From Doryteuthis pealeii (Eukaryota; Mollusca; Cephalopoda; Myopsida; Loliginidae): a stretch of 64,000 nucleotides of DNA. The DNA is taken from assembly GCA_023376005.1 (NCBI GenBank), contig CM042181.1, forward strand, positions 16,896,840 to 16,960,839, given 5' to 3'. Below, piece by piece: positions 11,405 through 21,772 of the stretch (position 1 is its first letter; every line of letters starts with the position of its first letter). Under the pieces are notes generated by a model. The model had not been told where the DNA came from. It was given only the letters and a program-made list of their open reading frames with translations, and made no database searches. A program made the position numbers and the translations under genes.

Positions 11405-11600
11405 CGAAGAAGTAAAGTCGACTGGCGGCAGGCCTAAGGTCGTGGTGGTTCAAGCCAGTAGCAAGGGAAGTCTGTCACCCTTCACTTGCGGTACTAGCCA
11501 AAGAGAGAGGTGGGGGGTTCTTTACACTCTAGAGGTGGGAGCCGTGACCATCACCTCCTCACTATACGCGCACGATCCCTAGCTGAGTGTCATGAGTCGT
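11405..11600 (-). mobile_element. SINE D fragment, decayed
   Basis: AAGTAAAGTCGACTGGCGGC, CCTAAGGTCG, CACTTGCGGTACTAGCC and CATCACCTCCTCACTATACG follow the order of SINE D, with heavy divergence. The tRNA head is not preserved. Confidence 0.4.
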
Positions 11601-11924
11601 GAGGGAAATTCAATTATAATTCTTTACTAATAAAAAAAAAGATTGATGTCACATCTTTCCCATCTGATTACAAACGACGGTGCGAGATTTGGTTACCTGA
11701 GATATGACGCTGAGCCAGGTTCATGGGGCAGGGGTAATGCATGGGGGGCGGGTCGACAGCGGTGGCCCCAAACTGGTGGCCTGGCCACCAGCATGCGTTT
11801 CAGGTGTGCTACCAGCGACCTGCGGTGAAGAGATAACTTCCGGCAAGCAGTGACCTTTTAGTTCATCGTTAATGGAACGACGAATTGGGGGTCGGCGGGT
11901 TGATAGTGAATAAGCGTCTGGTTT

Positions 11925-12494
11925 CAAGGGTATATCAACGCTCAGCATGGTCATTTAAGGATTAAAGTATGTGAAGGATAAATTCACTTCTATAAGGGGT
12001 AAACAATTTTTAGTATAAGGGTAAATTTTTCTATACCCGTAGATGGACCCTAACAGGGTTACTACCACTCTGGTCAAGGAGTGAGAGGCAATGGGTTTGT
12101 AGAGGTTGTCCTCACATCCCAAAGCCTCAAAACTGAACCTCGGAGCGGTGGTCGAACGTACATTCCGGGGGTGAGACCCGCAGCCACGCCGTCTAGCATC
12201 CATATGGATTAAAAAGAGGGTTTGGGTCAGCTAAGGGGGTGGAGAGTGTAGGGTTGGAGAGAATCATATAGTGCTAGCGGTACGATGGGGGTGTGATATC
12301 GGAGGGGGGCCTGTGACCGGCCGTCTAGCCTAATAATTCTAAGGGAGGTTGGCAGGTCATGGCCTGCTCATCCACGCAAGACTTCATCCTTAAGCATCAC
12401 AGTTGCCACCCACGGCAAACAGGTGGCCTCATTGGGGATTCTTACCCCTCTGCAGAAGTGCAGTCTAACGCCCCAGCCGACAGGGCGGCCATCA
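11925..12494 (-). mobile_element. Family A retroposon, noisy but near full length
   Basis: Runs from GTATATCAACGCTCAGCATG to CCCCAGCCGACAGGGCGG. Many isolated single-base insertions interrupt blocks that are otherwise identical to the consensus. That looks more like read error than ordinary divergence. Confidence 0.7.
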
Positions 12495-12865
12495 GATAGA
12501 GTTTAACATCATTCCAGGACATGTAAACCCTCAGCCACCACCTTCTAGCACCCATATGATAAAAAGGGTTGGGGCAATCATATTGGTGCTAGGGCTTGAC
12601 GTGGCCAGCAGATTGATTGGAGGGGGCCTCTAATTTTTTTTTTATAAACTCATGTTTTCCTATTAACCTATAGATGGAACCCTAATACGTACTACCACTC
12701 AGAGTGGACCAGGAAGCAATGGTGATGAAGGTTGGTTGGTTGGATTTTACGGCATGTCAACCCATTTGGTTTATTTTATGCTGAATACAAAGTTTTGAAA
12801 TAAATTGATTCTGGATGGATAAACACATTTTTCTATTTAACCTATGGATCGGTCCCTAATAATTT
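12495..12865 (-). mobile_element. Family A fragments and a family B head
   Basis: 12495-12640 is the central part of A (CATCAGATAGAGTTTAAC to GGGGGCCTC). 12640-12730 is the ATAGATGGAACCCTAA block. 12731-12865 starts with the B-type GGTTGGTTGGATTTTACGG head and changes to A-like sequence. This is a chimera or nested series. Confidence 0.55.
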
Positions 12866-13380
12866 TGGTTTGTTTTGTTTTACGGCATATCAACCTCAGT
12901 GGGTCATTTAATGCCGATAAAGTTTTGAAATAAATCAATTCTTAATGGATAAAACAATTTTTTTAGAAATACATTTTTCTATTTAACCCATAGATAGGAC
13001 CCTAACAGGTACTACCACTCCGGGTCAGAGTGGACCAGGGAGCAATGGTGATGAAGGGGTGCTCCACATTCCCCAAACCTCTAAAACTGGAACCTCACCA
13101 TCAGAGTAATGTGATCCCCCAGGACATGTAGACCCCCAGCCACTGCTTCTAGCACCCGTACGACAAAAAAGGGTTGGAGGTTGCCTTAAAGGCAATAGGG
13201 TTGGGGCAATCATATAGGTGCTAGGGCTTGACATGACCAATCGACTGATCAGAGGGGGCCAATCTCTGACCACCCATTTAGCCCAAGGAAGGGCCAAAGT
13301 AGAGTGTTTCATGTCAGACTACTCATCCACCAGGGTTCCATCCTTAAGCATCACAGGTGGCCCTATTGGTGCAGTCGTCC
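12866..13380 (-). mobile_element. Family A retroposon
   Basis: Tail TTTGGTTTGTTTTGTTTTAC, through all central blocks to ATCACAGGTGGCCCTATTGG. The 5' end of the element is missing. The frames at 13025-13312 and 13218-13568 are repeat sequence. Confidence 0.75.
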
Positions 13381-13448
13381 TTTTAAAACACCGGCTGATA
13401 GAGCTCTCAACCACCAGGATTCCATTTAAGTTTAGATGGCAGAGGCCC

Positions 13449-13690
13449 CTTGGGGCCTGTTACCGAGTGCTTCGGTCTCTGGACTGGCTAAGTAAGATTA
13501 ACAGCATTGATCCCAGGGGGATATTCCCAGGCAATACCCGTCTCCTTGATTTAAAGGGGCAGGGTTAGGTTTATTGCTCAGTGCCCGAGGCTTCCCCTTG
13601 AGAGAGAATACCAATGGGATCTACGCATTTTTGTGTCTACCACCCATGAGCTTCGGCTTGTGGGCGGGCTCACATGAAGATATCCTGTAC
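13449..13690 (+). mobile_element. SINE E copy
   Basis: Head GTGCTTCGGTCTCTGGAC, a possible B-box-like GCATTGATCCCAG, then TTGATTTAAAGGGGCAGGG, GTTTATTGCTCAGTGCC and CATGAGCTTCGGCTTGTGG. The 3' end decays around CACATGAAGATATCC. Confidence 0.65.
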
Positions 13691-13693
13691 AGT

Positions 13694-13826
13694 ACAAAAA
13701 TATCAAACAAACCCTTATCAAAAATGAATTTCCTAAATACATAGTCGATGAACAAATTAGACCGGCTATTCATAATATTAAACAAAATATCAAACCATCG
13801 ACCTTGTCATCAGCAACAATTCAGGC
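13694..13826 (+). pseudogene. Possible reverse-transcriptase fragment
   Basis: An open frame without ATG reads NIKQTLIKNEFPKYIVDEQI and continues without a stop for about 44 codons. The LxKNxFPKxIxDxxI pattern resembles the end of the reverse-transcriptase region of Penelope-like retroelements. It is short and has no catalytic motif, so the call is tentative. The presence of hammerhead-like motifs elsewhere in the window is consistent, because Penelope-like elements often carry them. Confidence 0.28.
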
Positions 13827-13879
13827 CCCCCACCCCCCGACTTGTTGGGGGTTTGGATTTTACAGCATGCCAATCCTTG

Positions 13880-14478
13880 CTTGGTGTTTGGTTTGGTTTG
13901 TTTTACGGCATATCAACCTCAGTGGGTTATTTAATGCCGATAAAGTTTTGAAATAAATCAATTCTTAATGGATAATACAATTTTTTTATAAATACATTTT
14001 TCTATTCAACCCATAGATGGGACCCTAACAGGTACTACCACCCCGGGTCAGAGTGGACCAGGGAGCAATGGTGATTAAGGGGTGCTCCACATTCCCCAAA
14101 CCTCCAAAACTGGAACCTCACCATCAGATAGAGTTTAACATCATTCCCAGGACATGTAGACCCGCAGCCACTGCCTTCTAGCATCCATATGATAAAAAGG
14201 GGTTGGGGTTTGCCATAAGGGCAATAGGGTTGGGAAAATCATATAGGTGCTAGGGCTTGACATGACCAGAAGATTGATCGGAGGGGTCCTCTCCGACCGC
14301 CCGTCTAGCCCAAGATAGGGCCAAAGTAGAGTATTGCATGTCATGAACTGCTCATCCACCTGGGCTCTATCCTTAAGAATCGCCACCCACCGCCAACAGG
14401 TGGCCCCATTGGGGGAGTCTTACCCCTCTGCAGAGGTGCAATCAGTGCATTCTACCGTCTCAGCCGACAGGGCGGTCA
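13880..14478 (-). mobile_element. Family A retroposon, full length
   Basis: Clean copy from the (TTTGG)n tail to CAGCCGACAGGGCGG. It is preceded by a family B scrap (13849-13879). Its right edge lies only about 25 bp upstream of the splice acceptor of the transporter exon at 14504, so it sits in an intron of that gene. Confidence 0.85.
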
Positions 14479-14503
14479 TTTGATTAGTTATGTCTTTTTT
14501 CAG

Positions 14504-14606
14504 GGATTTGATTTTGACAGTAGGTTGTTTGTTGCTAAGTGGACTAGAAATCAGTTTAAGGGAGAAGTTAATAGGGTAAACTTCAAGTTTATTATAAGCC
14601 TAATAG
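14504..14606 (+). CDS. MFS transporter, penultimate exon
   Basis: Follows TGTCTTTTTTCAG, a good acceptor, and reads GFDFDSRLFVAKWTRNQF then KGEVNRVNFKFIISLI, leaving one base (G) of a split codon. The donor is G|GTTTGG. Joined to the exon at 14743, the split codon becomes Gly, and the helix FIISLI-G-IGFGAY continues in frame into the diagnostic transporter motif. Without that junction the frame runs on to a stop at 14668, which would be an artefact of reading the intron. Upstream exons are not found in the window; the 13 kb before it is repeats. The weak point is the non-consensus donor after GT. Confidence 0.6.
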
Positions 14607-14742
14607 GTTTGGTTTACGGTCTTGTGGATGCATTTCATATCCGATCCAAGAATTCAAAGGGATCTTAGGATTTTTTTTTTTTTTTTTTTTTTTTTAATGA
14701 ATTAAAAGATTAAATATTATTTTTTTCCATTTTGTCTTTCAG
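14607..14742 (+). other. Intron between the two MFS exons
   Basis: 136 bp with GT...AG borders (GTTTGG ... TTTGTCTTTCAG). It carries a run of about 24 T near its middle and a pyrimidine-rich 3' end. It splits a codon after its first base. Confidence 0.6.
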
Positions 14743-15014
14743 GAATTGGTTTTGGTGCTTACCAAGCAGTCGATTTTGCTCTTGTAATGGATATTCTTCC
14801 AGAAGAGAGAAACAAAGCCAAAGACATGGCTGTTTGGCACCAGGCCCTCATTCTACCTCAGGCACTTGCAACGCCAATTGGGGGAATTGTTTTAGATCTG
14901 TTTGAAAGGGTTAATTGTCATATTGGACTCGGTTATTATATGGTGTTTAGTTTAAGTGGATTTTATTTTCTACTTAGTAGTTTATTTGTTATTAAACTAA
15001 AAGGGGTTAAGTGA
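14743..15014 (+). CDS. MFS transporter, last exon
   Basis: Reads IGFGAYQAVDFALVMDILPE, then KAKDMAVWHQALILPQ, ALATPIGGIVLDLF and a final hydrophobic segment YYMVFSLSGFYFLLSSLFVI, ending KLKGVK and a TGA stop. The G-G-Y-AVD-AL-D-LP pattern followed by a helix and a last helix is typical of the C-terminal end of a major facilitator superfamily carrier, a 12-helix membrane transporter moving small solutes. The exon is phase 2 (two bases complete the Gly codon). The ATG at 14787 is internal, not a start. Substrate cannot be told. The protein would be far longer than these 125 residues; the rest lies outside the window or is lost. Confidence 0.75.
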
Positions 15015-15515
15015 GGATTAGGGGAGAGGATTAGGGGGAGAGGATAAAAAGGGATTGTGAGGATTAAGGTAATCAAGTGAGGATTAAGGAAGAGGATTAA
15101 GGGGAGGATAAAAAGGGGGATCAAGTGAGGATTAAAAGGGATTAAGAGGGGATTAAGTGAGGATTAAGGGAGAGGATAAAAAGGGGCATCAAGTGAGGAT
15201 TAAAAGGGATTACATCAGGATAAAAACAATTAAGTGAAGATTAAGGAAAGAATCAAGCGAAGATTAAGGGAGAGGATAAAAAGGGATTAAGGGAGGATCA
15301 AGTGAGAATTAAGGGATATGATTAAAAGGGGGATTAAGTAAGGATTAAGGAAGAGGATAAAAAGGGGGATTAAGTGAGGATTAAAAGGGATTAAGGGGAA
15401 GATTAAGGGGAAGATTAAGGAGAGGATGAAAAGGAATTATGTCAGGATAAAAAGGGGGTATTAAGTGAGGATTAAGGGAGAGGATAAAAGGGATTAAGGG
15501 AAGATTAAGGAAGAG
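15015..15515 (+). repeat. Purine-rich minisatellite after the MFS gene
   Basis: About 500 bp of imperfect tandem units built from GTGAGGATTAAGGG, AGAGGATAAAAAGGG and GATTAAGGGGA. It starts right at the stop codon. One strand is nearly all purine, so it could form triplex or other non-B structures. It would be transcribed as the 3' UTR of the transporter unless polyadenylation is very early. Confidence 0.85.
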
Positions 15516-15699
15516 GAGGGACTGAAGAAGATGCTAGATAATCCTTAGCTGACTGGTCAATTTAGAATAAAAAAGACAAAGTTAATCCCACTGTTTTAAA
15601 TATTCAATTTTGGATGACAATTCTTGGTCAAATTTCTTAGACACAGGCCCACTGGTTGGGAACCTCTGATGTAAAAACTAATTTCGTAACTTGATATAC
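15516..15699. other. Unclassified spacer
   Basis: No gene seen. CACTGGTTGGGAACCTCTG near 15650 resembles a motif common inside hAT-type DNA transposons, but it is too short to call. Confidence 0.4.
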
Positions 15700-15727
15700 A
15701 GGGTGGTCCGAAAGTCTTGTCATCTTA
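15700..15727 (+). mobile_element. Mariner-like terminal repeat
   Basis: CAGGGTGGTCCGAAAGTCTT plus GTCA. The complementary version (TGACAAGACTTTCGGACCAC) occurs at about 17828, and degenerate ones at 17346 and 17997. The left end of a Tc1/mariner-type or MITE element, with the interior rebuilt by other insertions. Confidence 0.55.
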
Positions 15728-15731
15728 CATA

Positions 15732-16191
15732 TCTTATAATGGAGATTATGTAACTGTAACCAAAACTATGTCACCATTTCCTTTAGTTATTAAATTTATA
15801 TTTTCATCAATTATGAAATAGGGATTAGTTAATCTTAATTGGCATATTATTCATTAACGCTGTTTTTATTAAAGTCTAGCCGAATCAAATTTACCACAAA
15901 ACTGGCCATATTAATATATCTAAAATCCTGAAATATACCTTTATTTCTTAAATAATTATAATGTATAGGGTGGGAATAATTTGCATAATGATTTGAACAA
16001 TACTGGGTTTATTAAATAATTATTTGCTCTTACTGATATCTAGTACTATCATGTTATTCCCAAATGTATTAAAAGCAATCCTATATATAGTTTTATTTAG
16101 AAATCAAAATAACTTTAAAGTAATATTCTATATTCATTCTTTTTAGTTTAATTAGTCTAATTATATTAAAACTTAAATACAATTTATCTAG
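15732..16191 (+). mobile_element. Non-autonomous Helitron, decayed copy
   Basis: Begins TCTTATAATGGAGATTATGT after an A and ends ATTTATCTAG before a T, matching the termini of the copies at 34244-34884 and 52003-52645. The 3' subterminal hairpin is deleted and the interior is shorter and diverged. Confidence 0.5.
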
Positions 16192-16296
16192 TTTTAACTA
16201 TTTTTTTAATGTAAAAGTTATTTTACAAAAAATAGATAAATAAAAATAAAGAATGTATAGTGGGATGGTATTCAAAGCACGTTGGGTAGTTACCAA

Positions 16297-16734
16297 TGTA
16301 ACGTTGGTTTAAAGTTCAACATAACTTTAGATACAAATAACTCCGACAAAAGGTTAATAGACAAACATTTAATACAACAGCACATGGATAACGGTAGAAT
16401 ACACGTTCATAATAAGGTAAACAGAGTTACACATAAAAAGGGGTACACAAATCAAGATAAGACACATTCATGAAAGATACAGAGTATAACATAAAAGAGT
16501 ACAGACATGAGACTAGCGATAGTCCATGCTGTAAGGACTTACAGTAATGTAAGGGGGGCGGAGCCCAACGAGAGGGTTTAGATAGAATCTACCCCATGTG
16601 GCTCGTAGTTGCTGAAACTATAAAGAGAGAGCGAAAGGCTTTGAAACCGGCGCTTTTATACTGGTGCCCTAGCGGGCATCATCAAACTAAAAGGGGCAGA
16701 CAACTCCACCAGGCGAATACAAACAAACGCTACA
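16297..16734 (-). mobile_element. Solo LTR, gypsy-like, with TATA box
   Basis: 438 bp with TGTA...TACA ends, flanked by a 4-bp duplication CCAA (16293-16296 and 16735-16738). On the minus strand a TATAAAAG box lies at 16653-16660, within CCAGTATAAAAGCGCCGG, as in retroviral-type LTR promoters. No internal coding region follows on either side, so it is probably a recombined solo LTR. The plus frame at 16282-16473 lies in it and is not a gene. Confidence 0.6.
16653..16660 (-). promoter_or_regulatory. TATA box of the LTR
   Basis: TATAAAAG on the minus strand in a GC-rich setting that contrasts with the AT-rich surroundings. It is inside the solo LTR. Confidence 0.45.
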
Positions 16735-16949
16735 CCAATTTATAATGAGAGAGAGGCGGTTATTAATAAGTATTTTGGTAAAGTACTCATCACACTATAA
16801 TAATATATTAGTAAATAGCAAAAAAAAGACAAAGAACTCGTACATATAACAAACAAAATATGTACTGACACAAAAATTACAATGGTACTAAAGAATACTG
16901 GGTAAATTTGCAGAAAATTATTTTTCGTCATTTAACTTTAATCCTTTGT

Positions 16950-18015
16950 AGTGATAACTTCCAGTCCATTACAAATAGTTTAAAAATTTAATTATTTTCA
17001 AGAATTTCAAATTGTATAATGTAATTATTTTACCCTCTAAAATAAAAATTAACATTATGTAAGTGATAAGAATTTCAGGCCATCCTGTACAAAAACAAGT
17101 ATTAATTATTTTTCCTTTTTTTCAAGGATGACTACAGAAACTTTCTAATAATGTTGGCAAATAAAATATAAACTTTTATTTTTTAAATAAATTAAATGAA
17201 AAAGAAATTTTGCTAGGACTATTATTCCATGGCCTTCAAAAAAAATAGAAATAAAAAATTAAGAATTTCAGTTTGTGGAAATGTAATTATTTTACCCTCT
17301 GAAATAAAAATTAAAAAATTAAAATAAAAACTATGTAAGGGGGGGGTGACAAGATTTTCGGACCAATCTGTACCAAACAGACAAGTAGTAATTGTTTTTT
17401 CCCCCCTTTTTTCAAGAAGAGCTACACACCAACTTTCAAAGGGTTTCAAAACATTTCATTTATTTAATTTAAAAAATCTGTTATATATGCTATGACTATT
17501 TTGCCATTACAAAAAAAAAAAAAAAAAAAAAAAAAAATCTCAGTATTTTGGGGTTGTATAATTATTTTACCCTCTAAATTAACTCTTAACATCCTGTTGA
17601 GAATTTTCTAAATCCAGAGCCCCATTCCTATAAGGCTTTATGAAAAAATGGCTAAAAATGACCTTGGCATCTAAAGTTACCTGTTATTCCCTTTAAATTA
17701 AAGACTTCAATACGTTTAATATTACATTTAAACAAAGGCTATCATTTGGGGTGGATTAGAAAAACGAATGTGACTTCCAGTCGGGTGGTATAGGAGGTTA
17801 AGAGAATAAAATAAGACTGTGTAAAGGGGGTGACAAGACTTTCGGACCACCCTGTATAAAACAGTTTTGAATTAAAAATTCAAAGGAAATGTTGCTATGA
17901 CTATATTCTTGTGGCATGGCCTACAAAAAATTATTCAAGAATTTCGGGTTGTATATATGTAATTTCCCTCTGGAATAAAATAAACTATGTAAGAGGGTGA
18001 CAAGACTTTCAGGCA
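16950..18015. repeat. Degenerate tandem units of a mariner-like MITE tail
   Basis: Three to four diverged units. Each contains TTATTTTACCCTCT, a TATGTAAGGGGG-like stretch, a GTGACAAGACTTTCGGACC-like end and TACAAAACAAGTAGTAATTG. The last parts point opposite to the terminal repeat at 15700. Probably serial insertion or amplification of one short element. Confidence 0.5.
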
Positions 18016-18058
18016 ACAAGTAGTAATTGTCTAAGTTTTTTTTTTTTTTAATTTTTTT

Positions 18059-18420
18059 CGGCGAGTATATTCGGAGTTCTGTCCCGACCTCCTGCTTCAA
18101 AAACCGCTAGTCAGTGGCTGCTGAAAAAAAAAAAAAAAAAAAAAAAAAAAACCAGCTACGCTTGAAGTCTATACCTGAAATGGTATAACTTAAAAAATAA
18201 AAAAAAATTTAAAAACTAGGTTAGGGTTAGTTTAATGGCAAAATGAATAATTTGGGGTGTTTTTTCTGGATCACCCTGTACGCAGTTTTTTTTTTTTCAA
18301 GTAACACTGCTGCGGCTACAGATTTCGATCATAGCTGTTTTTTGGGTTTTTTCAGCAGCCACTGGCTAGCAGTTTTTGAGGCAGGAGGCCAGGACGGAAC
18401 TCCAAAGAGTACCATTTTTT
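18059..18420. repeat. Long inverted repeat
   Basis: Arms of about 70 bp: TCGGAGTTCTGTCCCGACCT and CTAGTCAGTGGCTGCTG on the left; CAGCAGCCACTGGCTAG and GGACGGAACTCC on the right. The spacer of about 210 bp contains a run of A, and TGGATCACCCTGTACGC near 18266 resembles another mariner-like end. Confidence 0.65.
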
Positions 18421-18879
18421 TTCTTTTTAAATCAAGAAAATGAAAAAGAAATTATGCTATGACTATTTTATGTAATACACTCCATTCCTCCACCCATCAG
18501 GCCTTGAGCAATGATACAGAATTTTTTATAGTCAGGTGACATTTAAAAATTATATATATAAGTAATTTTCGATTGAGGCAATGGAGAAAGTTTATTTCTC
18601 TATTTCGGATAAAGGTTGTATTCCTGTTCACTTATATCTCGTTTCCAGTTCATATTAATAATTTAATATACATTGTCCGTGTGCATTTTAAAGAATTCAA
18701 AATTTTAAAATGAATGCAGACTGTGTACACTCCGTATTCGTCGGTTTTGAAGATTTGCATTTTTTTTTTTTTTTTTTTTTTTACAAGCCTTAGTAAGGTT
18801 GCTTTTCTTATCTCCATACTAAAGAGTTCTAAAATCTGTTAGGAAAAAAAAATCATTTCAAACTTATATACACACATAT
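18421..18879. other. Unclassified AT-rich stretch
   Basis: No gene, tRNA or repeat family recognised. Contains a 22-bp T run at about 18760. Confidence 0.4.
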
Positions 18880-19085
18880 TTACCAACCCCTCTGTACAAG
18901 CAGGATGTAACACAGAGTTAATAAATTAAGTAGAGTTTAACAGGTTTGAATTCATAGTTTTCCTTTCCTAGATTGGTTACCTAACCAAAGTTACAAAACC
19001 CAGTCCACCCTACTATTTACCCATAGCTGGAGGGAGAGGGTTGGGTGCATACCTTTCAAGGGTTATTTGTAATAGTTGAAATGCT
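18880..19085 (-). mobile_element. SINE C copy, tRNA head missing
   Basis: ATTTACCAACCCCTCTGTAC to CATAGCTGGAGGGAGAGGG and GTGCATACCTTTCAAGGG. It follows the SINE C body but stops before the tRNA-like part. Confidence 0.65.
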
Positions 19086-19361
19086 AACAAGCCTTTTTAA
19101 ACTTCAAGGCAGAAGAGTATATTTATGATTTAATAGTAAAAAAATTTTTAATTAAAAATAAAATTTTTAAAAGTTTTAAATGGTGTAAATAATTAAATGC
19201 ATAAAAAATCTATTGAGTCAGGTTAATTATATTGTATCCTTAGCATTGGGAAATAATATTGAAAAAAATATATATTAAGGACTGTCAACTCATTTTAAGA
19301 AACAATACGAGTTTAAGGTCCACTTTAAAGATAGGGCTTAAGTCATTTTACAGTGAAGAGA
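19086..19361. other. Unclassified AT-rich stretch
   Basis: Nothing recognised; the short frame at 19259 has no family motif. Confidence 0.4.
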
Positions 19362-19440
19362 GTTCCAGGTTGGTTGGTTGGGTTTTACAGCATGTCAAAC
19401 AATTGGGTTATTTTATGCCAAAGACGTTTTTTTTTATTTC
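19362..19440 (-). mobile_element. Family B 3' end
   Basis: GTTGGTTGGGTTTTACAGCA, then GGGTTATTTTATGCC. This is the hairpin and CCAA tail of family B only, so a severe 5' truncation. Confidence 0.6.
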
Positions 19441-19673
19441 TTTTTTGCCAGAAAAGAGTTCCAGAAGTGTACAGAACTGTTAAAAAGCCAATGACAAAAA
19501 TGTACAGTATTAATTTGGAGTTTTGTTTGAAAAATACAAAATAAAATAAACTTTAAAAGAATCCAAAAGACAGAAAGCTAATTCCAAAAAAAAGAATGAT
19601 AGAAAAAGTTTCAAAAAAAAAAAAAAATATGAAAAAAAAGTTCTGATTTTTTTATTTTATTTGTATCTAGATT

Positions 19674-19845
19674 TTTTGGACTGTTGTCCTCATCTTTGTT
19701 ATATACAAAACGTTTCAGCCGATGTGCCCTCCAGGTGTTTCTTATTGAACTCGGAAACCTTGTCAAAAAGGTTCCCAATTTCTACACAAAAGAAATACCT
19801 GAAGAATGGAGAACACATTGGACAAAATGTCATGTATATAAGAAT
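19674..19845 (-). repeat. Repeat H copy
   Basis: Minus-strand order: GAAATTGGGAACC, a GAGTTCAATAAGAAACACC-like part, GGGCACATCGGCTGAAACG, then AACAAAGATGAGGAC. Related text is at 20475-20570 and 53310-53475. Function unknown. Confidence 0.5.
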
Positions 19846-19854
19846 AAAGGAGGA

Positions 19855-20375
19855 TTTGGTTTGGTTTGACGGCATATCAACTTCAGTGGATCATTTAATG
19901 CTGATAAAGTTTTTAAGTAAAAAAATTAATGAATACAATTTTTTTTTATAAATACATTTTTCTATTTAACCCATAGATGGGACCCTAACAGGTACTACCA
20001 CTCCGGGTCAGAGTGGACTAGGGAGCAATGGTGATGAAGAGGTGCTCCACATTCCCTAAACCTGGAACCTCATCATCAGATGTCATTCCCAGGACATGTA
20101 GACCCTCAGTCACAGCCTTCTAGCACCCATAAGATAAAAAGGGTTGGGGATTGCCATAAGGGCAATAGGGTTGGAAAAATCATATAGGTGCTAGGGCTTG
20201 ACGGGACTAGCTGATTGTAAGTAAGGGCCAAAGTGGAGTATTGCAAGTCATGGACTGCTCAACCACCTGGGGTCTATCCTTAAGAATCATGGGTTGCCAC
20301 CCACGGCCAATAGGTGGCCCCATTGGGGGAGTCTTACCCCTCTGAAGAGGTGCTGTCAGTGTATTCTAATGCCTG
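19855..20375 (-). mobile_element. Family A retroposon
   Basis: Tail TTTGGTTTGGTTTGACGGCA to GTATTCTAATGCCTGTCCG. Good match with a small internal deletion. Confidence 0.8.
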
Positions 20376-20474
20376 TCCGAAAAATCTAAGTTTCAAAATA
20401 AAAAAAGATTAAAATCAAAAAAGACGTTTTTGTTCAACTGATTTTTTTTTTTTGTGAGATGAGGCTTGATAATT

Positions 20475-20570
20475 TGTATCATTTAGATTTTTCAGACTTG
20501 TCCTCATATTTGTTATTTACAAAATGTTGCAGCCGATGTGCCCTCTGGCCTTCAGATGTTTTGTCAAACT
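20475..20570 (-). repeat. Repeat H fragment
   Basis: Contains TTGTCCTCATATTTGTTATT and GTTGCAGCCGATGTGCCCTC as in the copy at 19674. Confidence 0.45.
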
Positions 20571-20571
20571 T

Positions 20572-21148
20572 ATTTTGGTTTGTTTATGGCATATCCACCT
20601 GAGTGGTTTATTTAATGCAGATAAAGCAAATTAATTCTTAATGGATAACCAATTGTTTATAAACTCCTGTTTTTCTATATAACACATAGATAGGACCCTA
20701 ACAGGTACTACCAACCCGGGTCTGAGTGGACCAGGAGCAATGGTGATGAAGGGGTGCTCCACATTCCCCAAACCTCCAAAACTGGAACCTCACCATCAGA
20801 TAGAGTTTAACGTCATTCCCAGGACATGTAGACCCGCAACCACCGCCTTCTAGCACCCATATGATAAGGGGCTGGGGCTTGCCATAAGGTCAATAGTGTT
20901 GGGGCAATCATATAGGTGCTAGGGCTTGACGTAACCAACCAATTGATTTGAGTGGTCCTCTCCGACCGCCTAAGTTAGAACCAAAATGGGGTTATTGCAA
21001 GTCATGACTGCTCAACCACTTGGGTTCTATCCTTGAGCATCACGGGTCACAACCCACGGCCAACAGGTGGCTTCATTGGGGATGGGGGTCTTACCCATCT
21101 ACAGAGGTGCAGTTGGTGTATTCTAACGCCCCACCGACAGGGCAGTAT
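20572..21148 (-). mobile_element. Family A retroposon, near full length
   Basis: TTTTGGTTTGTTTATGGCAT to CCCCACCGACAGGGCAG, all central blocks present. Confidence 0.8.
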
Positions 21149-21409
21149 TTTATTTGGAATTATACAGGTACTATCTCTCCTGGTCATAACACAGGACACT
21201 TAATTGGTTTGTGCTTAATGATTTTATTTACATATCAAATTATATTATAAAATATTAATTATAAAAAATTATATTAATATTAAATATTATATTATAACAA
21301 AATTATATTATTATTGTTCATGTTATTTACATATTAGCTAAGTTGACTCTTTCGTTTGCTTTCTTTGTTTTGATATCATAAAATAGTTGATATCATTGAT
21401 ATCTTTATT
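21149..21409. other. AT-rich spacer
   Basis: Starts with a family A scrap (ACAGGTACTATCTCTCCTGG) and continues as TTATATTA-rich sequence. No gene. Confidence 0.5.
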
Positions 21410-21772
21410 TTTTTTTTAGGGGGGGGTCAGAGTGAATGTGGGAGTAATGATGATAAAAGGTGTACTCCACATTCCCCAGACAACCAGACCTGGAACCTCA
21501 CCATCAGATAGTTTAACGTCATACCCAGGACATGAAGACCTCGGCCACCGCCTTCTAGCACATAAAAAAGGTTGGGTCTTGCCATTAGAGCATCAGGGTT
21601 GGGACAATCATAAGTGCTAGGGCTTGACTTTACCAGCCGATTGATCGGAGACGGCCACTCCAACTGCCCGTGTTTGCCATCCACGGCCAATAGGAAGCCC
21701 CAATGGGTTACTCCTCTGCAGAGGTTCAGTCGGGATATCCTACAACCCCCAGCCAACAAAGGTAGAATATTC
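21410..21772 (-). mobile_element. Family A, 3' end missing
   Basis: Begins at GGTCAGAGTGAATGTGGG and ends CCCCAGCCAACAAAGG. The tail and hairpin part are absent, and a central block is deleted. Confidence 0.65.

Noticed and set aside
13218..13568. 116-codon plus frame
   Set aside because: Runs across family A and SINE E sequence; no protein family match and broken in other copies.
14480..14668. 62-codon frame as a stand-alone small protein
   Set aside because: Better explained as an exon (14504-14606) plus read-through into the intron; the ATG lies before the splice acceptor.
15015..15515. Telomere-like repeat because of GGATTA/TTAGGG resemblance
   Set aside because: Units are irregular 14-40 bp blocks with AAAAAGGG and GAGAGG interruptions, not a hexamer array.
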